NCBI RefSeq assembly: GCF_028993555.1
Contig: NZ_CP118610.1
Coordinates: 1,612,001 to 1,676,000 of the forward strand
DNA length: 64,000 nucleotides
Source of the DNA: Ensifer adhaerens
Lineage (GTDB): Bacteria > Pseudomonadota > Alphaproteobacteria > Rhizobiales > Rhizobiaceae
Direction of reading: 5' to 3'
How positions within the stretch are numbered: position 1 is the stretch's first letter; each line of letters begins with the position of its first letter. This document shows, piece by piece, positions 40,005-47,916 of this stretch. The notes beneath the pieces are model-generated. The model ran no database searches and was not told where the DNA came from. It saw nothing but the letters and a program-made list of their open reading frames with translations. Position numbers and translations under genes: made by a program.

Positions 40005-40045
40005 AAAGCGCCGCAAGTCGATTGACCTGCGGCGCTTTCTGTTTT
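40005..40045 (+). terminator. Terminator of the PilZ gene
   Basis: An 11-bp stem AAAGCGCCGCA/TGCGGCGCTTT (40005-40015 with 40028-40038), followed by CTGTTTT. It sits between two convergent genes; the T run is better on the + strand. Confidence 0.75.
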
Positions 40046-40084
40046 GAGCGGTTGCGTCGGCTCTCGCCGCGCCGCCCGAAACGC

Positions 40085-40900
40085 CTATCTTGAACGGGCG
40101 CGGGGACCTGGCTCCACCATCTTGCGATAGAGATGCCATGTCGCGTGGCCGAAGATCGGCATGATGACGGCAAGACCGACAAAGACCGGGATCGAGCCGA
40201 TCACCAGGCCGGCGGCGATGATGAAGCCCCAGAGCGCGACAGGTATCGGATTGACCAAGGTCGCGCGGATCGATGTTTCGACTGCGGCAACTGCACCGAC
40301 ATCGCGATCGATCAGCAACGGGAAGGATACGACCGTTGTCGCCAACACGATGACGGCGAAGACGAAGCCGACGGCATTGCCGACGAGGATCAGGTTCCAG
40401 CCCTGTTCGGTCCCGATAATGCCATTCCAGAAGGCGGCGATCGAGTCCGGCGGTGCGGCCCCGAAGATCTGCGCGTAGAGCGCCTGGGCCACCAGCAGCC
40501 AGACAATGAAAACCGCGAAGAGCATGGCGGCAACGGCCATGATCGACGGCAAGGCTGGAGAGCGATGCAGGCGAAGTGCATGCGGCCATGAATAGTCCAT
40601 GCCCAGTTCACGCCGTCGACTGATTTCGTAAAGACCGATCGCCGCGACAGGGCCGATCAGGGCAAAGCCCGAGACCAGCGGATAGAGAAGCGGCAGCATG
40701 TTTGCGCCCGCGCTCCAGGTAATCAGGACGGCGCCGGCAATCGGGTAGATCAGGCATAGAAAGACGTAGTGCGACGGCTTTTCGCGAAAATCGTCAAATC
40801 CGAGACGCAAGGCGTCGAACACATCCGAGACGCCAATTTTCTTTATGCCGGGGTGGGCGACACTCGCGTCCGGCCCCGACAGAACATGGAATGTTGTCAT
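40085..40900 (-). CDS. DUF2189 integral membrane protein
   Basis: 271 residues with about six hydrophobic helices (VFLCLIYPIAGAVLITW, PLVSGFALIGPVAAIGLYEI, IMAVAAMLFAVFIVWLLV, LVGNAVGFVFAVIVLATTV, PVALWGFIIAAGLVIGSIPV and following). The ISRRRELG segment after the second helix and the HATWHLYRKM tail match DUF2189, a family of uncharacterised inner-membrane proteins. GAGGAGTG precedes ATG 40900. It is transcribed alone, convergent with the PilZ gene. Confidence 0.88.
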   Translation of the reverse strand: MTTFHVLSGPDASVAHPGIKKIGVSDVFDALRLGFDDFREKPSHYVFLCLIYPIAGAVLITWSAGANMLPLLYPLVSGFALIGPVAAIGLYEISRRRELGMDYSWPHALRLHRSPALPSIMAVAAMLFAVFIVWLLVAQALYAQIFGAAPPDSIAAFWNGIIGTEQGWNLILVGNAVGFVFAVIVLATTVVSFPLLIDRDVGAVAAVETSIRATLVNPIPVALWGFIIAAGLVIGSIPVFVGLAVIMPIFGHATWHLYRKMVEPGPRARSR

Positions 40901-41159
40901 GGCTCACACTCCTCAACGAACCAGAGCGGCCACGGAAAAGCGATGCGACGATACAAAGTCGCACCAACCGCGACCGTCATGCCGATTATACAGAAAATGA
41001 AGGCGCTGTCGCCTGCCCCATCTTTTCTCGGAGCGTCACCGATCCAGGGTTGAAAACATCCGGCCGCGCGTCGTGTTCAGCACCCATAGCGTTTCTCAAT
41101 TGGCACATGGCGCCGCAGGCCTTGACTTCGGCCGCTTTCAGCGCCACATCGCGGCCACT

Positions 41160-41714
41160 ATGAAAGTATCCGACGCCCATATCCTCATCGTCCCTGGCTA
41201 CACCAACTCCGGACCGGAGCACTGGCAGACCCGCTGGGAGCGCAAGATGTCCACCGCACGCCGCGTCGAGCAGGCCGAGTGGGCAAAGCCGGTGCGCGAG
41301 GATTGGGTGGCGCGCATGGTCGAAGAGGTCAACGCCGCCGAGAAGCCGGTCGTGATCGTCGCCCATTCGCTTGGGGTCGCGACTGCGGTGCACGCCCTGC
41401 CGCATTTCAACAAGCCGATCGCCGGTGCTTTCCTGGTCGCACCCCCGGATGTGGCCAACCCGACGATCCGCCCGAAGCACCTGATGACATTCGGCCCCTA
41501 TCCGCGGGACCCCTTGCCGTTCCCGTCGCTGATGGTTGCAAGCCGCAACGATCCTTTCGGCTCCTACGAGCACGCCGACGATATCGCCAATGCCTGGGGT
41601 TCGCTGCTCGTCGACGCTGGCGAGTCCGGCCACATCAACACCGAATCCGGCCATGGCCCCTGGCCGGAGGGCACGATGGTGTTCGCCCAGTTCCTGAGCC
41701 GGCTGAAGCCCTGA
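41160..41714 (+). CDS. RBBP9/YdeN-family alpha/beta hydrolase
   Basis: 184 residues. The family opening HILIVPGYTNSGPEHWQTRWE and the nucleophile elbow AHSLGVATAV are clear. The acid and histidine segments are ASRNDPFGSYEHADDIA and SGHINTESGHGPWPEG. YdeN/RBBP9 proteins are serine hydrolases with poorly known substrates. I take ATG 41160 because the family motif begins a few residues later; the frame remains open to 41073 but lacks recognisable sequence. The ribosome site is weak. Confidence 0.88.
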   Translation: MKVSDAHILIVPGYTNSGPEHWQTRWERKMSTARRVEQAEWAKPVREDWVARMVEEVNAAEKPVVIVAHSLGVATAVHALPHFNKPIAGAFLVAPPDVANPTIRPKHLMTFGPYPRDPLPFPSLMVASRNDPFGSYEHADDIANAWGSLLVDAGESGHINTESGHGPWPEGTMVFAQFLSRLKP

Positions 41715-41917
41715 TGCTTCTCGGACACTGGTTGACGGCCCATTAGCCCTGCGATCCGCCATTAATCCGACGTTCATTGTCCGCGGTCATCATCGCTCGG
41801 CATGGCAGCGTGACTCGTCCCCAAGGGGCGTTGAGCGTTGTCGAATCTTGATTTGCGGTCTGATTTCCGGCTCCCGATGCCCTGGAAATCCTGCCGCAAA
41901 CACTGGACATGGGATAA

Positions 41918-44452
41918 GTGGCCGTCAACGAAGGTCTCACCAAAGGTGCGCGTGGCGCGCCGGCGAATTCGGATGTTCTCACGCAGGCCGCTCTGGAGCG
42001 CTTGCCGGCGGGGGCAATCATTGCCAGTGACCTGGGACGGATCATTACGACCAACGCGCGCGCCGGCGAACTGCTGCTAAGGCCCCCCGCGTCGCTCCGG
42101 AAAGCCCTTCTCGCAGATCTCGTGCTGGATGAGGACAGGCCCCTGTTGCCGGCGCGGAAGATCTTGCCGCCTGCGACGGCGTCTGGCACGACGCTCCGTT
42201 TCGAGAGCCTCTCCGGCCCGCTGCCGATGCTTGTCTCCTGGTCGCCTGTGCTTTTCGCCGACCAGGACGCCTTTCTGCTGCTGATGCTGCCCGTTCATGA
42301 GTTCGTCGACGAAATCGCTGGTCTTCGCAACGACGAGACCCGCTGGAAATATGCGCTCGACAGCGCACTTGAAGGCGTTTGGGACCATGACTTCGAAACC
42401 GGCAACCTTTTCTACTCCACCACCTGGAAGCGGCTTCGTGGCCTGCCTGACAATGCCGAGGTCGACGGCAACCTTGAGACCTGGATCCAGAACGTTCACC
42501 CGGATGACCACGCGCATGTGCGCGCCGCAATCGAGCGGCAGGATTCCGGCGAGGCCGTGTTCAACACCTTCGAGTACCGCGAGCGCCACGCAGACGGGCA
42601 CTGGATCTGGATCGAGAGCCGTGGCGCGTCCGTTGCCTATTGGCCGGATGGCAGGCCCAGCCGCATCATCGGCACGGACACGGACATTACGGCGCGCAAG
42701 GAGGCAGAAGCCCGTCTTGAGGAGGTCTCTCGCCGCCTGAGGCTCGCGCTCGGCGTCTCGAAGATCGGCGTGTTCGATTTCAACCTCGACGCCCTGCGGG
42801 ACGATTGGGACGAGCGCATGTTCGAGATCTACGGCCTCGACCCAAGTGACGGGCCGCCGAGCTCCGAAGCCTGGGAAAACACGCTGCATCCCGATGACCG
42901 CGACAGGATCATCGCTCGGACCAATGAAGGCATCGCGTCCGGCAAGCCCTACGGCAACGCCTTTCGGATCGTGCGCCCTGATGGTTCGATCCGGCATATC
43001 CGCTCCAATGCCGCTACCTATATCGATCATCTCGGGACGCGAAAACTCATCGGGGCGAACTGGGACGTCACCGAAGACATCGCCTTGCAGGAGGACCTGC
43101 GCCATGCCCAGGCTTCCGCCGAAGCGCGCAACCGCGAGCTCGAGCAGGCGCACATCAGGATCGAATACAACGCCCTGCACGACTACCTGACGGATCTGCC
43201 AAACCGGCGCTACCTTGATCAGATGCTGGCGGAGAACGTCGCGGTCAATGCCATCCTGCATATCGACCTCGATCGTTTCAAACAGATCAACGACACGCTC
43301 GGGCACCAGGCCGGCGATGCCATGCTGACCCATGCCGCTGCCATTCTGCGCGCGCACGCGCGCCATGACGATTTCATCGCCCGCATCGGTGGCGATGAAT
43401 TCGTCATTCTCTGCCGCCGCGGCCGCAACCTGCCGCAACTCTCCGAGCTTGCAGAGCGCATCGTGCACGCCTTCCGTCGCCCTATTCCCCATGAGGGCCA
43501 GCTCTGCCGTCTGGGCGCGAGCATCGGCATCGCCTGGAAAGGGCATGACGATTTCGATGCGAAGCAGTTGTTGATGAATGCCGACATCGCGCTCTATAGG
43601 GCAAAGAGCCTCGGCCGCGACCGCGTCGAAGCGTTTTCCGAGCAAATCCAGACACAGATCCTGACCGCCAAGCGGATCGGCGACGATATCCGCCAGGCGA
43701 TCGAGGAAGGGCAGTTCACCGTCTACTATCAGCCGCAGTTCGATGCGACTTCGCTCGAGATCACCGGTGTCGAGGCTCTGGTGCGCTGGAACCATCCAGA
43801 GCGCGGCGTGCTCGCTCCCTTCCACTTTCTGAAGGTCGCCGAGGAGATCAACGTCCTGCCGGCGATCGACCGGAAGGTCGTGGAGCTTGCCTATGCCGAC
43901 TTTCAATCGTGGCGGCAGTCCGGCTTTGCCATTCCCAAGATCTCTGTCAACATGTCGTCGCCCCGCCTGCGCGACCCCGGCCTGATCGGCGACCTGCGCG
44001 ATCTGCAGATCCCCCCTGGCGTCCTCTCGTTCGAATTGCTCGAATCGATCTTCCTCGACGATCCCGAAGATGAAATCGCCGAGACGATCTCGGCCCTTGG
44101 TGCGCTTGGCATCGAGGTGGAGATCGACGATTTCGGTACCGGGCACGCTTCCATCATCGGCCTGCTCAACCTCAACCCTGCGCGGTTGAAGATTGACCGG
44201 GCGCTCGTCGGCCCGATCACGGAGAGCGCGAAACAGGCCAAGCTGGTCCGCGCGATCATCGACATCGGTCACTCGCTCAACATCGAGGTTGTCGGCGAAG
44301 GCGTCGAAACCTGGGAGCACGCAGCGATGCTGCGGGATCTCGGCTGCGATGTGTTGCAGGGCTACGCGCTCGCTCGCCCGATGGACCGTCTGGAGCTCGA
44401 ACGCCGTCTTCGGCGCGGATGGAAGCCGATCTTCGGCACGGAAGACAAATAA
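41918..44452 (+). CDS. PAS-PAS-GGDEF-EAL dual c-di-GMP enzyme
   Basis: 844 residues, no membrane helices. An N-terminal PAS-like region (20-125) is followed by PAS/PAC units at about 140-270 and 275-400 (TDTDITARKEAEARLEEV). The GGDEF domain has RIGGDEF at 491-495 with the inhibitory site R482-x-x-D485. The EAL domain has EALVRW at 619, SVNMSSPRL, FELLES, EIDDFGTGHAS, RLKIDR and GEGVE. All catalytic residues of both activities are intact, so it may both make and degrade c-di-GMP. Starts at GTG 41918 after GGGATAA. Confidence 0.93.
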   Translation: MAVNEGLTKGARGAPANSDVLTQAALERLPAGAIIASDLGRIITTNARAGELLLRPPASLRKALLADLVLDEDRPLLPARKILPPATASGTTLRFESLSGPLPMLVSWSPVLFADQDAFLLLMLPVHEFVDEIAGLRNDETRWKYALDSALEGVWDHDFETGNLFYSTTWKRLRGLPDNAEVDGNLETWIQNVHPDDHAHVRAAIERQDSGEAVFNTFEYRERHADGHWIWIESRGASVAYWPDGRPSRIIGTDTDITARKEAEARLEEVSRRLRLALGVSKIGVFDFNLDALRDDWDERMFEIYGLDPSDGPPSSEAWENTLHPDDRDRIIARTNEGIASGKPYGNAFRIVRPDGSIRHIRSNAATYIDHLGTRKLIGANWDVTEDIALQEDLRHAQASAEARNRELEQAHIRIEYNALHDYLTDLPNRRYLDQMLAENVAVNAILHIDLDRFKQINDTLGHQAGDAMLTHAAAILRAHARHDDFIARIGGDEFVILCRRGRNLPQLSELAERIVHAFRRPIPHEGQLCRLGASIGIAWKGHDDFDAKQLLMNADIALYRAKSLGRDRVEAFSEQIQTQILTAKRIGDDIRQAIEEGQFTVYYQPQFDATSLEITGVEALVRWNHPERGVLAPFHFLKVAEEINVLPAIDRKVVELAYADFQSWRQSGFAIPKISVNMSSPRLRDPGLIGDLRDLQIPPGVLSFELLESIFLDDPEDEIAETISALGALGIEVEIDDFGTGHASIIGLLNLNPARLKIDRALVGPITESAKQAKLVRAIIDIGHSLNIEVVGEGVETWEHAAMLRDLGCDVLQGYALARPMDRLELERRLRRGWKPIFGTEDK

Positions 44453-44477
44453 AAACGCCCGGCTTGTGGCCGGGCGT
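44446..44477 (-). terminator. Terminator of the ATPase zeta-inhibitor gene
   Basis: On the minus strand, a 9-bp perfect stem ACGCCCGGC/GCCGGGCGT (44455-44477) with a 5-base loop is followed by TTTTTATTT, which reaches into the stop codon of the convergent GGDEF-EAL gene (44450-44452). The two 3' ends therefore share this sequence. Confidence 0.85.
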
Positions 44478-44504
44478 GAATGGTCGGCGTTGATGCCGGA
44501 AGAC

Positions 44505-44819
44505 TTACTTGTTCTGGATCTGCTGGACGGCTTCGCCGAGAAGCTCGAGCATCCGCAAGCGGATCTGCTCTTCCGTCTGGGCAACGCCTGCAGCGTCAAA
44601 GTCGGCCTTGATCTTGCGGACGACATCCTCGTGGCCAGCCTCTTCGAAATCGGCAGCCACCACTTCGTTGGCGTAGGCGTCGGCGTCGGTCTTGCCGAGC
44701 AGGCCGGCAGCCCAGAGACCGACAAGCTTGTTGCGGCGCGCTTCAGCCTTGAACTTCAGCTCTTCGTCCAGCGCAAACTTCGCTTCGAAGGCCTTTTCGC
44801 GATCCTGCATCGTCGTCAT
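44505..44819 (-). CDS. F1Fo-ATPase zeta-subunit inhibitor (DUF1476)
   Basis: 104 residues matching DUF1476, the alphaproteobacterial zeta subunit that inhibits ATP hydrolysis by F1Fo-ATPase in Paracoccus-type enzymes. Key segments: MQDREKAFEAKFALDEELKFKAEARRNKLVGLW (the N-terminal inhibitory helix and first core helix) and DVVRKIKADFDAAG. The strongly helical, charged composition fits. ATG 44819 follows GGGAGATCGATAA; internal Met4 is an alternative. It is monocistronic, with a terminator shared with the convergent c-di-GMP gene. Confidence 0.9.
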   Translation of the reverse strand: MTTMQDREKAFEAKFALDEELKFKAEARRNKLVGLWAAGLLGKTDADAYANEVVAADFEEAGHEDVVRKIKADFDAAGVAQTEEQIRLRMLELLGEAVQQIQNK

Positions 44820-45154
44820 TTATCGATCTCCCTGAGAATTCCATGCCGGAAACAGTTATCGCCATAAACCAAAACGGAGGTCAAACTGCAATGCGTAGTT
44901 TTCCGGTTTGATGACTTTCATGTTACCCTCCGGATGGTTCCTGAAATCGCCTTTGATTTGAGGACTGTGAACGTCGCAGCGCTCAAAGTGCCACGGCGAC
45001 CTCGACGCGTCCGGGAGGACGCGCGGGCGCCCCTATGCAAATCAGGGGACGGGAAGATACGCCGATTGTGAAATCCGTTCTTTTCGGCTATGGACCCCGA
45101 GAGATATTCCACGCGCGTGACCCAAGAGCGCCAACAACCACAGAGACAGAATCC

Positions 45155-45919
45155 ATGAATCGTCGCCGCCGTATCTACGAGGGCAAGGCCAAGATCCTCT
45201 ATGAGGGTCCGGAGCCAGGCACGCTCATCCAGTTCTTCAAGGACGACGCGACCGCCTTCAACAAGAAAAAGCATGACGTCATCGACGGCAAGGGCGTGCT
45301 GAACAACCGGATTTCCGAGTACATCTTCACGCATCTGAACAAGATCGGCATCCCCACGCACTTCATCCGCCGCCTCAACATGCGCGAGCAGTTGATCAAG
45401 GAAGTCGAGATCATCCCGCTTGAGATCGTCGTGCGCAACGTCGCCGCCGGCTCGCTGTCCAAGCGCCTCGGCATCGAGGAAGGCACCGTTCTGCCCCGTT
45501 CGATCATCGAGTTCTACTACAAGGCAGACGCGCTCGAAGACCCGATGGTCTCCGAAGAGCACATCACTGCCTTCGGCTGGGCAAGCCCCCAGGAACTCGA
45601 CGACATCATGGCGCTCGCCATCCGCATCAACGACTTCCTTTCGGGCCTGTTCCTTGGCGTCGGCATCCAGCTCGTCGACTTCAAGATCGAGTGCGGCCGT
45701 CTGTTCGAGGGCGACATGATGCGCATCGTGCTCGCCGACGAGATCTCGCCGGACAGCTGCCGTCTCTGGGACATCGAGACCCGCGAGAAGCTCGACAAGG
45801 ACCGTTTTCGCCGCGACCTCGGCGGCCTCGTCGAGGCCTATCAGGAAGTCGCCCGCCGTCTCGGCATCATGAACGAGAACGAACCGGTGCGCGGCACCGG
45901 TCCCGTTCTGGTGAAATAA
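45155..45919 (+). CDS. purC: SAICAR synthetase
   Basis: 254 residues. PurC joins CAIR with aspartate using ATP in purine synthesis. The sequence starts [18 protein letters not shown] and carries the family signatures [14 protein letters not shown] (as [14 protein letters not shown]) and [14 protein letters not shown]...[16 protein letters not shown] moved the start to ATG 45155; the 40-codon extension to 45035 shows no conserved residues. Sixteen bases separate it from purS, so purC-purS-purQ form one operon. Confidence 0.96.
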   Translation: MNRRRRIYEGKAKILYEGPEPGTLIQFFKDDATAFNKKKHDVIDGKGVLNNRISEYIFTHLNKIGIPTHFIRRLNMREQLIKEVEIIPLEIVVRNVAAGSLSKRLGIEEGTVLPRSIIEFYYKADALEDPMVSEEHITAFGWASPQELDDIMALAIRINDFLSGLFLGVGIQLVDFKIECGRLFEGDMMRIVLADEISPDSCRLWDIETREKLDKDRFRRDLGGLVEAYQEVARRLGIMNENEPVRGTGPVLVK

Positions 45920-45935
45920 CTTCGGGGAAATCAAA

Positions 45936-46178
45936 GTGATCAAGGCACGTGTAACCGTGACGCTGAAGAACGGCGTTCTCGATCCGCAGGGCAAGGCAAT
46001 CGAAGGCGCGCTCGGCGCACTCGGCTTCGATGGCATCGGCCAGGTCCGTCAGGGCAAGGTTTTCGATCTGCAGATCGAATCCGCAGATAAGGCCAAGGCC
46101 GAAGAAGACCTCAAGGCGATGTGCGAAAAGCTGCTCGCCAACACGGTCATCGAGAATTACAGCATCTCGTTCGCCTGA
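45936..46178 (+). CDS. purS: FGAM synthase subunit PurS
   Basis: 80 residues. PurS is the small bridging subunit of the three-part formylglycinamidine synthase (PurL-PurQ-PurS). The family pattern is plain: KARVTVTLKNGVLDPQGKAIEGALGALGFDGIGQVRQGK and a C-terminal NTVIENYSISF. It starts with GTG or ATG at 45936 (codon ATC precedes; GGGG lies upstream) 16 bases after purC. Its presence fits a small-type PurL, which is found at 50199. Confidence 0.94.
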   Translation: MIKARVTVTLKNGVLDPQGKAIEGALGALGFDGIGQVRQGKVFDLQIESADKAKAEEDLKAMCEKLLANTVIENYSISFA

Positions 46179-46198
46179 TCCGTCGGGCATCGAAATTG

Positions 46199-46220
46199 TT
46201 CCGCGCCTTCGGGCGTGGAA
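46199..46220 (+). promoter_or_regulatory. Hairpin in the purS-purQ gap
   Basis: TTCCGCGCC (46199-46207) pairs with GGCGTGGAA (46212-46220) around a TTCG loop, a very stable tetraloop form, one G-T wobble. No T run follows. It lies in the unusually long 165-base gap between purS and purQ and may be a processing or stability element. Confidence 0.4.
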
Positions 46221-46343
46221 CCAGACGTTAAGAAATGCCGGAGCAGCACGAGCGCCCAACGGAGCAGTGCTGCGATCGGGAGGTGCCTGGCTCGTCGGGG
46301 GTGCGGCATCAAGATACACCTCGTCGCTTACGGAGACAGAGTT

Positions 46344-47015
46344 ATGAAGTCAGCCGTCGTCCAGCTTCCGGGCCTCAACCGCGACCGCGACATGATCGCG
46401 GCCCTCACCAAGATTTCCGGCAAGGCGCCTGTCACCGTCTGGCAGACGGAAACGGATATTCCCGATGTCGACCTGATCGTCATCCCCGGTGGCTTTTCCT
46501 ATGGCGACTATCTGCGCTGCGGCGCGATCGCCGCGCGCATGCCGGTGATGCAGGCGATCAAGGCCAAGGCGGAAAAGGGCGTCAAGGTTCTCGGTGTATG
46601 CAACGGCTTCCAGATCCTCGTCGAGGCCGGCCTGCTGCCGGGCGCGCTGATGCGCAATGCCTCGCTCAAGTTCGTCTGCCGCGAGATCAAGCTCGAAGTG
46701 GTCAACGCCGACACCGACTTCACCCGCGCCTATTCGAAGGGCCAGGTGATCCGCTCGCCGGTCGCGCACCACGACGGCAACTACTTCGCCGATGCCGAGA
46801 CTCTGAAGACGATCGAAGGCAATGGCCAGGTGGTGTTCCGGTATGCCGAAGGCACCAATCCGAACGGCTCTATGAACGATATCGCCGGCGTCATGAACGC
46901 TGAGGGCAACGTGCTCGGCATGATGCCGCATCCGGAAAACCTGATCGAAGCGGCCCATGGCGGCTCCGACGGCCGCGGCCTCTTTGCGTCGGCGCTCGAA
47001 GTAATCGCCGCTTAA
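46344..47015 (+). CDS. purQ: FGAM synthase, glutaminase subunit PurQ
   Basis: 223 residues, class I glutamine amidotransferase that feeds ammonia to PurL. The catalytic cysteine is Cys86 in [15 protein letters not shown], and the His/Glu pair is in [11 protein letters not shown]. Start at ATG 46344 ([16 protein letters not shown]) with GGAGACAG upstream; an upstream extension to 46215 runs through the purS-purQ gap and is rejected. Part of purC-S-Q, with purL 3 kb further on. Confidence 0.96.
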   Translation: MKSAVVQLPGLNRDRDMIAALTKISGKAPVTVWQTETDIPDVDLIVIPGGFSYGDYLRCGAIAARMPVMQAIKAKAEKGVKVLGVCNGFQILVEAGLLPGALMRNASLKFVCREIKLEVVNADTDFTRAYSKGQVIRSPVAHHDGNYFADAETLKTIEGNGQVVFRYAEGTNPNGSMNDIAGVMNAEGNVLGMMPHPENLIEAAHGGSDGRGLFASALEVIAA

Positions 47016-47071
47016 CCATCCGGCTGATAGAAGGCATCCGATCCATCCCCCAAATGCGAGCGAGACCGTCG

Positions 47072-47479
47072 ATGCCTTCATTTGTCCCTGCACGCTTGGC
47101 CAGCCTGGCCTGCGCAACGTTTGGCCTTGCTCTTCTCGCTTCGTGCCAATCGCCGAAGCCGCCTGCGCCGAGCCCGAACACGGCGGCGCTGCCGACCATG
47201 GAGCGCGTGGCACTTGGCGCCAATAGCTGCTGGTTCAAGTCGGGCGACGCCGAGTTCAAATCCTATCGCCTGGCGCCGGAGCTCAATTCCTTCTCCGGTC
47301 GCCCGCGCATTCTGATCGTGCCGCGCAAGTCACCGGAAGCACGCCCGCTCGCCGTGGTTCAGGCCGAGGGCAACCCGGCCCGCCTGCAGGCCTTCGGGCC
47401 GCTGATGAGTGAGCCGACGGGCACCCGCATGGCCGCCGATATCAAGCGCTGGGCTGCCGGCGGACAGGGCTGCAAGTAA
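47072..47479 (+). CDS. Predicted lipoprotein of unknown function
   Basis: 135 residues from ATG 47072 (or 141 from ATG 47054). The N-terminus has a lipoprotein signal: ASLACATFGLALLASC with lipobox LLAS|C, then a proline-rich linker QSPKPPAPSPN. The mature part (SCWFKSGDAEFKSYRLAPELNSFSGRPRILIVPRK) is not a family I can name. Three cysteines remain, including one as the penultimate residue. GAGCGAGA precedes ATG 47072. It starts 56 bases after purQ and ends before a strong hairpin. Confidence 0.75.
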   Translation: MPSFVPARLASLACATFGLALLASCQSPKPPAPSPNTAALPTMERVALGANSCWFKSGDAEFKSYRLAPELNSFSGRPRILIVPRKSPEARPLAVVQAEGNPARLQAFGPLMSEPTGTRMAADIKRWAAGGQGCK

Positions 47480-47502
47480 CAAGTCGAATTATCGGGACGA
47501 CG

Positions 47503-47539
47503 CAAGGGCCGGTCCACCTCTAAGGTGGGTCGGCCCTTG
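47503..47539 (+). terminator. Terminator-like hairpin after the lipoprotein gene
   Basis: CAAGGGCCG (47503-47511) pairs with CGGCCCTTG (47531-47539), and the inner bases GTCCACCT/AGGTGGGT extend the stem to about 17 pairs with a short CTA loop. The following bases GTGTATTGTGG are only moderately T-rich. It lies between convergent genes and may serve both. Confidence 0.7.
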
Positions 47540-47572
47540 TGTATTGTGGTTCAGTTGTTCCAGCGCGATAGG

Positions 47573-47827
47573 CTAGCGCCAGAACGGGACAGTCGATTGC
47601 TGGCGCGCATCCTTCTCGGAAACGCCGATATCCCTCAGATGCCAATCACTCATTTCCCCAAGCGCCAGGCGACCGCGTCGCTTCGCCGCCAGTTCGCAAT
47701 AGAGCCCCCACAGGCGCTTCAGCACGCTTTCGCGCTCCTCCGAATAGTCGCCGCCAAACAATGTGCTGGTGCGCTCAACGGATTTCGCTTCCGAGCGGGA
47801 CAAACAAATTGTATCGATTGTACTCAT
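47573..47827 (-). CDS. DUF1127 protein
   Basis: About 84 residues. The C-terminal DUF1127 block reads LWGLYCELAAKRRGRLALGEMSDWHLRDIGVSEKDAR, with the conserved Trp-His-Leu-x-Asp-Ile-Gly core. Small DUF1127 proteins in rhizobia and related bacteria bind RNA or affect stress and phosphate physiology in reported cases; here the role is unknown. I prefer ATG 47827 (MSTIDTICLSRSE), with GGGG nearby; a longer frame from ATG 47878 would leave only 31 bases to the divergent regulator. Confidence 0.85.
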   Translation of the reverse strand: MSTIDTICLSRSEAKSVERTSTLFGGDYSEERESVLKRLWGLYCELAAKRRGRLALGEMSDWHLRDIGVSEKDARQQSTVPFWR

Positions 47828-47871
47828 TGATAACCCCAATGCAGCGATTGCTATCGTTGTATCGGTGATAA

Positions 47872-47916
47872 TTGACATATTTCCCGCTGTAATCTAAAGA
47901 ATTGTCACTATGACAA
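47872..47916 (+). promoter_or_regulatory. Promoter and palindromic operator of the MocR-type gene, leaderless start
   Basis: TTGACA (47872-47877) and TAAAGA (47895-47900) are spaced by 17 bases, a plausible sigma-70-type promoter. A transcription start seven or so bases on would fall at or next to the ATG (47910), and no ribosome site is present, so the message may be leaderless. TTGTCA/TGACAA (47902-47916) is an inverted repeat covering the start codon and could be an autoregulatory operator. Confidence 0.5.

Noticed and set aside
42077..44725. 882-codon minus-strand frame opposite the GGDEF-EAL gene
   Set aside because: Antisense shadow of a confirmed coding gene; it also runs through the convergent terminator and into the inhibitor gene.
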